DNA from: Verrucomicrobiota bacterium
GTDB taxonomy: Bacteria > Verrucomicrobiota > Verrucomicrobiia > Limisphaerales > Fontisphaeraceae
Assembly: GCA_037139415.1 (NCBI GenBank)
Contig: JBAXGN010000023.1
Coordinates: 1 to 53,482 of the forward strand
DNA length: 53,482 nucleotides
Direction of reading: 5' to 3'
Shown: positions 44,171 to 51,761 of the stretch, piece by piece
How positions within the stretch are numbered: the stretch's first letter is position 1
How the letters are laid out: each line of letters begins with the position of its first letter
Position numbers and translations under genes: made by a program
Notes under the pieces: generated by a model
Seen by the model: only the letters and a program-made list of their open reading frames with translations
Databases searched by the model: none
Told to the model about the DNA's origin: nothing

Positions 44171-45744
44171 GGTTTGCGAGGTTCGGGGTTCAGCGTAAAA
44201 TAAAAGGTCGCGCCGTGATCCACTTCGCCTTCGGCCCAGACGCGCCCGCCGTGGCGGTGGACCATCCGTTGCACGATGGCCAGGCCAATGCCGGTGCCTT
44301 CATACTCTTCCGCCCGGTGCAAGCGTTGGAACACGCCAAACAGTTTGTGGACATAGCGCATGTCAAAACCCGCGCCGTTATCGCGCACAAAGAAGACCGC
44401 CTCGCCGGCCTGGCAGCGGCATCCGATTTCAATGATCGCCGGATCGCGTTGGCGGGTGAATTTCAGCGCGTTGGAGATCAGGTTGACGAACACCTGTTTG
44501 AGCAATCCACGGTCGCCCCGGCAGGTGGGCAGCTCGCCCACTGTGATCGTGACGTGCCGCCCCGCCTGCTCGCCGCGCAGGAGTTCGAGCGCCGCTTGCA
44601 CCAGCTCCGCCGGCGCAATGGTCTCGGCGGTCATCGCCTGCCGGTTGAGCCGCGATAGCGCCAGCAGATCGTCCACCAGATGGCCCATTTGCAGCGTGTT
44701 CGAGCGGATCAAGCCAAGGTAGCGTTGCGCTTCAGCCGGCAGTTGGGGCGCGTATTCATCCACCAGGATGCGCGAAAAACCGTCCACGGCCCGCAAGGGC
44801 GCGCGCAAATCATGCGAGACGGAATAACTGAACGCCTCCAGTTCTTTGTTGGCCGTTTGCAGTTCGGCGGTGCGGTCCTGGACGCGTTGCTCCAGTCCGG
44901 CATTGAGCCGGTGGACTTCCGCCTCGGCCCGCTTGCGCTCGGAGATGTCACGGATGTTACACTGGATCACCCGGCGGTGGTTCACCACATAGACGTTGCT
45001 GACGAATTCGACCTCGATCCGTCGGCCGTCAGCGGTTTCCAACGGTTTATCTTCGTAACGGATATATTCCTTTTGCTGGAGTTCCGCAAAGTTGTCCTGG
45101 TTGGCGACGATGTCTTTGAAGAAGCCCAGTTCCCAGATTTTCTTGCCGAGAAATACCTCGTGCGAAAAACCCAACATCTCGATCAAGAATGGATTCACAT
45201 CCACAATCATCCCGGTCTCGGCATCCAGAATCAAGATGCCGTCGCGCGCCGCCTCGAACAACCGGCGATAGCGGACCTCCGAAGCGCGTAACGCCTCCGC
45301 GCTCCGTTTGCGCTCGGAGATGTCGCGGATATTGCACTGGATGACCTTGTGGTGATTTACCAGATAGACGTTGCTGACGAATTCGACCTCGATGCGCCGG
45401 CCGTCTTCGGTTTGCAACGGTTTGTCTTCGTAACGGACGTATTCCTTTTGTTGGAGTTCCGCGAAGTTGGCCTGGTTGGCGACGATGTCCTTGAAAAAGC
45501 CCAGTTCCCAGATTTTTTTACCCAGGAATTCCGCGTGTGAGAAGCCCAGCAGCTTGATCAAGAACGGATTCACATCCACGACCATCCCGGTGACGGCATC
45601 CAGGATCAAAATGCCGTCTTTGGCCGACTCGAAGAGCCGGCGATAGCGGACCTCCGAGGTGCGTAGCGCCTCCGCCGTCCGCTGGCGCTCCGTGACGCCG
45701 AGATTATGCCCCTCTTCAGCCGGAGGAATTTCGTTGCTTGTCAT
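44167..45744 (-). CDS. PAS-PAS sensor histidine kinase
   Basis: A 525-residue cytoplasmic-looking kinase. Two near-identical PAS/PAC units (33-157 and 158-275; period 125 residues) lead to a coiled linker, HisKA with phospho-His311 (YSVSHDLRAP), and HATPase with N-box FVNLISNALKF, G1 box DNGAGFD and G2 box GTGIGLAIVQ. No membrane segment or chromophore Cys is seen, so the ligand is unknown. The start at 45744 precedes SNEIPPAEEG; the first in-frame Met fits the family. The intergenic 173 bp carry a 14-bp inverted repeat. Confidence 0.9.
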   Translation of the reverse strand: MTSNEIPPAEEGHNLGVTERQRTAEALRTSEVRYRRLFESAKDGILILDAVTGMVVDVNPFLIKLLGFSHAEFLGKKIWELGFFKDIVANQANFAELQQKEYVRYEDKPLQTEDGRRIEVEFVSNVYLVNHHKVIQCNIRDISERKRSAEALRASEVRYRRLFEAARDGILILDAETGMIVDVNPFLIEMLGFSHEVFLGKKIWELGFFKDIVANQDNFAELQQKEYIRYEDKPLETADGRRIEVEFVSNVYVVNHRRVIQCNIRDISERKRAEAEVHRLNAGLEQRVQDRTAELQTANKELEAFSYSVSHDLRAPLRAVDGFSRILVDEYAPQLPAEAQRYLGLIRSNTLQMGHLVDDLLALSRLNRQAMTAETIAPAELVQAALELLRGEQAGRHVTITVGELPTCRGDRGLLKQVFVNLISNALKFTRQRDPAIIEIGCRCQAGEAVFFVRDNGAGFDMRYVHKLFGVFQRLHRAEEYEGTGIGLAIVQRMVHRHGGRVWAEGEVDHGATFYFTLNPEPRKP

Positions 45745-45775
45745 GGCATTGAACCATAACGAGTAAACGGGCGGA

Positions 45776-45843
45776 TCGCTATGGGGTGTTTACCCCATGG
45801 CAAAGAGTCGTCGAAAGGGAAGTAGGGTTACACCCCATAGCGA
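45776..45843. promoter_or_regulatory. 14-bp inverted repeat in a divergent promoter region
   Basis: TCGCTATGGGGTGT (45776-45789) and ACACCCCATAGCGA (45830-45843) are exact complements, 40 bp apart. A nested ATGGGGTGTTTACCCCAT palindrome (45781-45798) overlaps the left arm. The position between the kinase start (45744) and the BON protein start (45917) suits an operator for a dimeric regulator acting on one or both genes. Which regulator is unknown. Confidence 0.55.
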
Positions 45844-45916
45844 AGGGCCAGTCGCCAGCGTACCCTGTTGGTGGCGTTAAAACCAACCGCGCCAATACAA
45901 AATAGAAAAGAACAAA

Positions 45917-46693
45917 ATGAAAAAAAACAACCTGCTCGCGCTACTCGTAGCCTCGAGCGTCCTGTTAGTCAACCCGGCGTCCCTGCGCGCCTCCGACACC
46001 GATGACCGCATTGAGTCCTCGTTCGGAAAAACCCATGTGTACAAAACGTACCTCAAGCATGATTCGATCAAGGCCGAGTCCAAGGACGGAGTCGTCACCC
46101 TGACCGGAACGGTCGCCAAGGATTCCCATAAAACCCTGGCCGAAGACACCGTGGCAGGCTTGCCCGGCGTCACCAGTGTGGAAAATCGTCTGAAGGTCAA
46201 AGGCGAATGCCCAGCGGAACACTCGGACGGCTGGCTCGGCCTCAAAGTGGAAACCGCGCTCCTATTCCATCGCAACGTGAGCACCACGAAGACCGATGTG
46301 GATGTGAAAGACGGCGTCGCCACCTTGACCGGCGAAGCCACCAGCGAAGCGCAAAAGGAACTGACCGGCGAATATGCCAAGGATGTCGAGGGTATCAAAG
46401 AGGTGAAAAACAAGATGACGGTGGTGGCGTCCCCGGCCAAACCGGCTGAGACAATCGGCGAGAAGATTGACGACGCCTCGATCACGGCACAGGTCAAATC
46501 CTCATTGGTGGCGCATCATTCCACGAGCGCGATGAAAACCAAGGTCACGACGACGGATGGCGTGGTCACGGTGAGCGGTGTCGCCAAAAATGACGCCGAA
46601 AAGAGCTTGGTCACCAAGCTTGTCACGGACATTGACGGCGTGACTAACGTGATTAACAACATGACCATCGCGGTACCGGTGGCCAGCAACTGA
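45917..46693 (+). CDS. Exported protein of three BON domains (OsmY-like)
   Basis: A 258-residue protein with a signal peptide (LLALLVASSVLLVNPASLRA). Three BON domains follow (about 35-105, 115-180, 190-255), each with DGVVTLTG-type strand and a helix ending in GVTSVENRL, GIKEVKNKM or GVTNVINNM. BON domains bind phospholipid or attach to the envelope; OsmY-type proteins protect against osmotic stress. The next gene, 84 bp on, is a small membrane protein; the pair looks like an envelope stress unit. Confidence 0.9.
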   Translation: MKKNNLLALLVASSVLLVNPASLRASDTDDRIESSFGKTHVYKTYLKHDSIKAESKDGVVTLTGTVAKDSHKTLAEDTVAGLPGVTSVENRLKVKGECPAEHSDGWLGLKVETALLFHRNVSTTKTDVDVKDGVATLTGEATSEAQKELTGEYAKDVEGIKEVKNKMTVVASPAKPAETIGEKIDDASITAQVKSSLVAHHSTSAMKTKVTTTDGVVTVSGVAKNDAEKSLVTKLVTDIDGVTNVINNMTIAVPVASN

Positions 46694-46696
46694 ACT

Positions 46697-46743
46697 GGCG
46701 GATTGCGGTTGCTGGCGCGCTAGCACCAGCAACCACAATCGCC
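46697..46743 (+). other. Strong hairpin between the BON and DUF3185 genes
   Basis: Arms GGCGGATTGCGGTTGCTGG (46697-46715) and CCAGCAACCACAATCGCC (46726-46743) pair with a few mismatches around a 10-base loop. No U-tract follows on the plus strand, so it is more likely an mRNA-stability or attenuation structure than a terminator. Confidence 0.5.
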
Positions 46744-46776
46744 CAAACCAACAAACCAACAAACTGGAGAAATACC

Positions 46777-46992
46777 ATGAATCCCAAGACCATTATTGCC
46801 GTCATCCTGGTGACGCTCGGCATTGTGGTGCTCGCTTATTCGGGCATCACCTTCAAGACTCCGGGGAAACCGATTGAGTTCCTCGGTATGCATGTGGAAA
46901 CCACCCACAGCCACTTTATCCCGCCGGTCGTCGGCGCCTTGGCGCTCGTTGGCGGGATCGTGTTGCTGGTGGTGAAACCCCGGCAGATCTAG
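46777..46992 (+). CDS. DUF3185-type small membrane protein
   Basis: A 71-residue protein with two membrane helices (IIAVILVTLGIVVLAYSGI and VVGALALVGGIVLLVV) around a short loop with a His-Ser-His segment. The layout (N-terminal MNPKTIIAVILV, then TYK/FKTPG-like turn, PPVVGALALVGGIVLLV) matches DUF3185. It is preceded by CTGGAG, a fair ribosome site. It probably sits in the inner membrane. Confidence 0.8.
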   Translation: MNPKTIIAVILVTLGIVVLAYSGITFKTPGKPIEFLGMHVETTHSHFIPPVVGALALVGGIVLLVVKPRQI

Positions 46993-47081
46993 CCCGCCCG
47001 GCACCTTAACGGTTGCCACCGCCTTACCTCGGCGGCCAGGTTAAACCATACCCTGGCTCAGTGGTGTACTGCGGTGGAGCG

Positions 47082-50000
47082 ATGAACATGCGGAACCCCA
47101 TACAAATGGCAGCGCGACAGTTGCGGGATTGGATGGCGCAGCAGGCGCGTCCGCATCCCGTCGCGAGCGACCCGCCATTGCGGGCGGAGTTGTTCAGCCT
47201 CGAACAACTGGGACGTCATGCCCAGGCGCTGGCGGCGCAGCATCAGGTCGTCCTGCGGCGCGGCTCCCATACCCTGCTGGCCCGGCTGGACCAAAACGAG
47301 CAGATCCTTAAAAACTACAACCGCTCGACCTACGCCGCCGATCAAACCCGGCGCGTCACCCACGCCGCCGAGTGGCTGCTGGATAACTTCTACCTGATCG
47401 AAGAGCAGATTCAAATGGCCCGGCGGCATCTCCCCCTGGGCTATAGCCGGGAGCTGTCCCGCCTCCTGACCGGCCCTTCCGCCGGCCTTCCCCGCGTGTA
47501 TGACTTGGTGCTCGAGTTAATTTCGCACGTGGACGCGCAGATTGACGCCGAATCGTTGCGCGCCTTCGTCGCGGCTTACCAAACGGTGTCCGCCTTGAAA
47601 ATGGGCGAGCTGTGGGCGGTGCCGATTATGCTGCGGCTGGCGCTGATTGAGAATCTGCGCCGGGTCACCGCCCGCCTGGTGGTCGCCCGGCATGATCGCG
47701 ACCTCGCGGACTTGTGGGTGAACCGCTTGCAGGACATGGCGGAGAAGCATCCGTCGCACCTCGTCGTCGTGGTGGCGGATATGGCGAAGGCGGAACTGTC
47801 CCTGTCCAGCGCATTCGTCGCGGAGTTCTGCCAGCGCTTATCCCGCCAAAACCCGGTGGTCCACCTGGCGCGGAGCTGGCTCGAACAGCGGCTCACGGAG
47901 CAAGGGCTGTCCATCGAGGCGCTCGTGCATCAGGAGAGCCAGAACCAGGCGGCCGACCAAGTGTCCATCAGCCACACCATTATCAGCCTGCGCTTCCTCG
48001 GCGCCCTGGATTGGCGGGATTTTGTGGAGGAGCTGAGCGTGGTGGAGCAGACGTTGCGCACGGATCCGGCGCGGGTTTATGGCACGATGGATTTTGCCAC
48101 ACGCGATCGCTACCGTCATGCAGTGGAGGCCCTCGCCCGGCATAGCCATATATCCGAGACCGACGTCGCGCGTCGTGCCATCGGATTCGCCGAGGACGCC
48201 GCGCGGGAGCACGGGCGCGCGGCGCGCACCGCCCACGTGGGCTACTACCTGATTGACAAAGGGCAGGCACCCTTGGAGCGCGCCATCGTCGTGCGCTGGC
48301 CGTGGCGGACTGGCCTTGAACGTGGGGTGCGCCGGTTCCCGATGGTCGTCTATGCCGGCGGCATCAGCCTGCTGACCGCGCTCGGGACGTTCGGGTTGGT
48401 GCAGCAGGCCCTGGCTCTGGAGGTCGCGGGCTGGCGGCTCATTTTCTTCATCCCCATCTTCCTGCTGTGCGCCAGCCAACTGGCAGTCGCGCTGCTCAAT
48501 TGGCTATCCACGCTGCTCGTGCTGCCCCACCTGCTCCCCCGCCTGGATTACTCCGCCGGCATCGCGCCCGAATGCCGCACCATGGTGGCCGTGCCCACCC
48601 TGCTGACCAGTGCCAGCGGCATTGCCCAGCTCATTGAAACCATCGAGATTCATTACCTGGCGAACCGGGATTCAAACCTGTTCTTCGCGCTGCTGACGGA
48701 TTTCCGCGATGCGCCGGCGGAGAGCATGCCGGAAGACGGGGCGCTGCTGCAGCGGGTGCAGGCCGGCATCGAACTGCTGAACCAAAAATACCAATCCGAC
48801 CGACCCGGCATCTTCTTTCTGTTCCACCGGCCGCGCCGCTGGAACGCGGTGGAAAACCTTTGGATGGGTTATGAACGCAAGCGGGGCAAGCTGACGGAGT
48901 TCAATGCGGTGCTGCGTGGCGGAGCGCGAGACTGCTTTTCGGTGATCATTGGTGATCCGGCACTCTTTCCGGGCATTAAATTTGTCATCACGCTGGACAC
49001 GGATACCCAACTGCCGCGCGAGGCCGCCCGTCAGTTGGTGGGGACGATTGCCCATCCGCTGAACCGGCCCCAGTTCGATGCGGTGCGCGGGATTGTCACC
49101 GAGGGCTACAGCATTTTGCAGCCGCGCGTGGGCGTGAGCCTGCCCAGCGCCGGTCGCTCCTGGTTTGTGAAACTGTTTGCGGGCGACGTCGGCATTGACC
49201 CCTACACGCGGGCGGTTTCGGACGTCTATCAGGATCTGTTCCAGGAAGGCTCCTTCATCGGGAAAGGAATTTACGATGTGGACGCGTTCCAGCAAGCCTT
49301 GCGGGGCCGCTTTCCGGAAAACGCGGTGCTGAGTCACGATTTGATCGAAGCGTGCCATGCCCGCTCGGCGCTCGTCAGCGATGTGGAGTTTTACGAGGAA
49401 TATCCCGCGCGCTACAACACCGACATCAACCGGCGGCACCGTTGGATTCGCGGCGACTGGCAGATTGCCCAGTGGCTGTTGCCCCGGGTTCCGGGGCCGG
49501 ATGCCCGGCGCATCGCCAACCCGCTCTCCGGCCTGTCGCAATGGAAGATTTTCGACAACCTGCGGCGCAGCCTGATCCCGGCGGCGCTGATGCTTTTATT
49601 GCTCGGCAACTGGATGTTGCTGCCGGAACTGGGCGGCATCGGGCCGCTGCTGGTGCTGGTGATCGTTGGGCTGCCCGGCGTGTTATCGTCGGTCATCGAA
49701 GTGTTTCGCAAGCCGGAGGAACTGCCGCTGCGGCTGCATCTGCGGGGCATGGTCGGATCGTGCGGCCGCCAGCTCGGTCAGGCATTGCTCACCTTCGCGT
49801 TTTTACCGTACGACGCGTTTATCAGCCTGGATGCCATCGGGCGGACGCTGCTGCGGTTGTTCATCACCCGCAAACGCCTCCTGGAATGGCAAACGGCCGG
49901 CGATTCTGAACGCGCGGCCGGCGCGGATCTGAAGGCGTTTTGTGTGACCATGTGGATCGCACCGGCCGTCGCGCTGGCGAGCGGGTGTTTCCTGGCCGTA

Positions 50001-51761
50001 ATGCAGCCCGGCCAGTTGCTGCTGGCGGCGCCCATCCTGGTTCTTTGGCTGAGCGCGCCGTGGATCGCCTGGCGGATCAGCCAGCCGATCACCCCGCTGG
50101 TGCCTGTGCTGAAGGCCGAACAATGGGCGTTCCTCGGCCAGACCGCGCGCAAGACCTGGCGTTTTTTTGAAACCTTTGTCTCCGCCCGGGAAAACTGGCT
50201 GCCGCCGGACAACTATCAGGAAGAGCCGGGGCCGGTCATTGCCACGCGCACTTCGCCCACGAACATGGGGCTGGCGTTGCTGGCCAACCTGGCGGCCTGC
50301 GACTTCGGCTATCTGCCGGTCAGCCAACTGCTGTTGCGCACCCGGAACACCTTCGCCTCCATGCAGCGCCTGGAGCGGTACCGAGGCCATTTCTATAACT
50401 GGTATGAGACGCGCCAACTCAAGCCGCTGCTCCCGCTCTACATCTCCAGTGTGGACAGCGGCAATCTCGCGGGGCATCTGCTGACCCTCGGCGCCGGCTT
50501 GGGAGAACTCCCTGGCCAGCCCATTCTCCCGTCCCGGCTTTTTCCCGGCCTGCGCGACACCGTGTCCATTCTGCGCGAACTGGATGGCAAAAATCCCGCG
50601 CTGAAAAGTCTGGACGCCGAGTTGGCGGACGCGCCGGCCACGCTCAGCGCCGGGTTTGCGTTGCTGCGCCGGGTGTCGGACCAGGCTACCCGGATGGCCG
50701 CCGCCCTGAGCCCCGAAGCGGGAGACGAATTGCAATGGTGGGCCCAGGCCCTGGCGCGGGATTGCCGGGAGCATTTGGAGGATTTGACCTTCCTGGCGCC
50801 GTGGCTGGCTTCGCATTGCGGAATGCGGAATGCGGAATGCGGAACTAACAGGCAACACCTCACGCCGCCGCCTGGCAGTCTCGAGGAAAAGCTCGCCGGG
50901 CTCAACCAGCACCCCACGTTGCGCGAGGTGGCGGAGTTGGACCGCACATTGAGTCCCTTGATCGAAGCGGCGCTGCAAGAGAGCGCCGGGGGCGTTTCCC
51001 CCTCTCCCGATGAGGCGAGCGCCCGGCTCGCGGAATGGTTGCGCTGTTTGCGCGAAGGCGGCGACCATGCCCGCCAGCGCCTGCTCGCGTTAACGGCCTT
51101 GGTCAAGCAATGCGGTGAGTTGGCGGCGATGGATTTCACCTTTTTGTTCGATCCGGTGCGGGATTTGTTTGCCATCGGATACAACGTCACCGAACGCCGA
51201 CTCGACCCGGGTTTTTATGATCTGTTGGCTTCCGAGGCGCGGCTGTGCAGTTACGTCGCCATCGCCCAGGGACAGGTGGCGCAAAAGCACTGGTTCTCGC
51301 TGGGCCGGCTGTTGGTCGCGGCACGGGGCGAGCCGGTGCTGGTCTCCTGGGGCGGGTCGCTGTTTGAATACCTGATGCCGCTGCTGGTCATGCCCAACTA
51401 CGAAAACACGTTGCTCGATCAATCGTATCAGGGGGCCGTGGCGCAACAAATCGCGTATGGTCGGCTGCACGGTGTGCCGTGGGGTGTTTCCGAATCCGGC
51501 TACAATCGGACAGACGTGGAACTGAACTATCAATATCGCGCTTTTGGAGTGCCGGGACTGGGTTTGAAGCGCGGCTTGGGGGAGGATCTGGTCATCGCGC
51601 CGTATGCTTCCCTGATGGCGCTGATGGTTGCGCCCCGGGAAGCGTGCGAAAACCTGGAACGCCTGGCCGCCGAGGGGCGCGCGGGCGCGTATGGTTTTTA
51701 CGAGGCGGTGGATTACACCCCGGCGCGTCTGCCGCCCGGCCAGACCAGTGTCACCATCTGA
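47082..51761 (+). CDS. ndvB: Cyclic beta-glucan synthase (NdvB family), up to an in-frame TGA
   Basis: A 1559-residue N-terminal part. It starts with an alpha-helical region (1-400), two or more membrane helices near 440-500, then a GT84 glycosyltransferase domain (FVITLDTDTQLPREAARQL, with DTD, near 640; RYNTDINRRHRWIRGDWQ near 785) flanked by more membrane helices (850-1010). A glucoamylase-like domain begins near 1080 (RGHFYNWYETRQLKPLLP). This enzyme makes cyclic beta-1,2-glucans in the inner membrane for osmotic balance. Reading stops at TGA 51759, within the conserved SFMAHHQGM segment, and the same frame stays open afterwards (see next entry). GGTGGAG upstream supports the start at 47082. 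A short GCGGAATGCGGAAT repeat is inserted in frame near residue 1250. Confidence 0.85.
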   Translation: MNMRNPIQMAARQLRDWMAQQARPHPVASDPPLRAELFSLEQLGRHAQALAAQHQVVLRRGSHTLLARLDQNEQILKNYNRSTYAADQTRRVTHAAEWLLDNFYLIEEQIQMARRHLPLGYSRELSRLLTGPSAGLPRVYDLVLELISHVDAQIDAESLRAFVAAYQTVSALKMGELWAVPIMLRLALIENLRRVTARLVVARHDRDLADLWVNRLQDMAEKHPSHLVVVVADMAKAELSLSSAFVAEFCQRLSRQNPVVHLARSWLEQRLTEQGLSIEALVHQESQNQAADQVSISHTIISLRFLGALDWRDFVEELSVVEQTLRTDPARVYGTMDFATRDRYRHAVEALARHSHISETDVARRAIGFAEDAAREHGRAARTAHVGYYLIDKGQAPLERAIVVRWPWRTGLERGVRRFPMVVYAGGISLLTALGTFGLVQQALALEVAGWRLIFFIPIFLLCASQLAVALLNWLSTLLVLPHLLPRLDYSAGIAPECRTMVAVPTLLTSASGIAQLIETIEIHYLANRDSNLFFALLTDFRDAPAESMPEDGALLQRVQAGIELLNQKYQSDRPGIFFLFHRPRRWNAVENLWMGYERKRGKLTEFNAVLRGGARDCFSVIIGDPALFPGIKFVITLDTDTQLPREAARQLVGTIAHPLNRPQFDAVRGIVTEGYSILQPRVGVSLPSAGRSWFVKLFAGDVGIDPYTRAVSDVYQDLFQEGSFIGKGIYDVDAFQQALRGRFPENAVLSHDLIEACHARSALVSDVEFYEEYPARYNTDINRRHRWIRGDWQIAQWLLPRVPGPDARRIANPLSGLSQWKIFDNLRRSLIPAALMLLLLGNWMLLPELGGIGPLLVLVIVGLPGVLSSVIEVFRKPEELPLRLHLRGMVGSCGRQLGQALLTFAFLPYDAFISLDAIGRTLLRLFITRKRLLEWQTAGDSERAAGADLKAFCVTMWIAPAVALASGCFLAVMQPGQLLLAAPILVLWLSAPWIAWRISQPITPLVPVLKAEQWAFLGQTARKTWRFFETFVSARENWLPPDNYQEEPGPVIATRTSPTNMGLALLANLAACDFGYLPVSQLLLRTRNTFASMQRLERYRGHFYNWYETRQLKPLLPLYISSVDSGNLAGHLLTLGAGLGELPGQPILPSRLFPGLRDTVSILRELDGKNPALKSLDAELADAPATLSAGFALLRRVSDQATRMAAALSPEAGDELQWWAQALARDCREHLEDLTFLAPWLASHCGMRNAECGTNRQHLTPPPGSLEEKLAGLNQHPTLREVAELDRTLSPLIEAALQESAGGVSPSPDEASARLAEWLRCLREGGDHARQRLLALTALVKQCGELAAMDFTFLFDPVRDLFAIGYNVTERRLDPGFYDLLASEARLCSYVAIAQGQVAQKHWFSLGRLLVAARGEPVLVSWGGSLFEYLMPLLVMPNYENTLLDQSYQGAVAQQIAYGRLHGVPWGVSESGYNRTDVELNYQYRAFGVPGLGLKRGLGEDLVIAPYASLMALMVAPREACENLERLAAEGRAGAYGFYEAVDYTPARLPPGQTSVTI

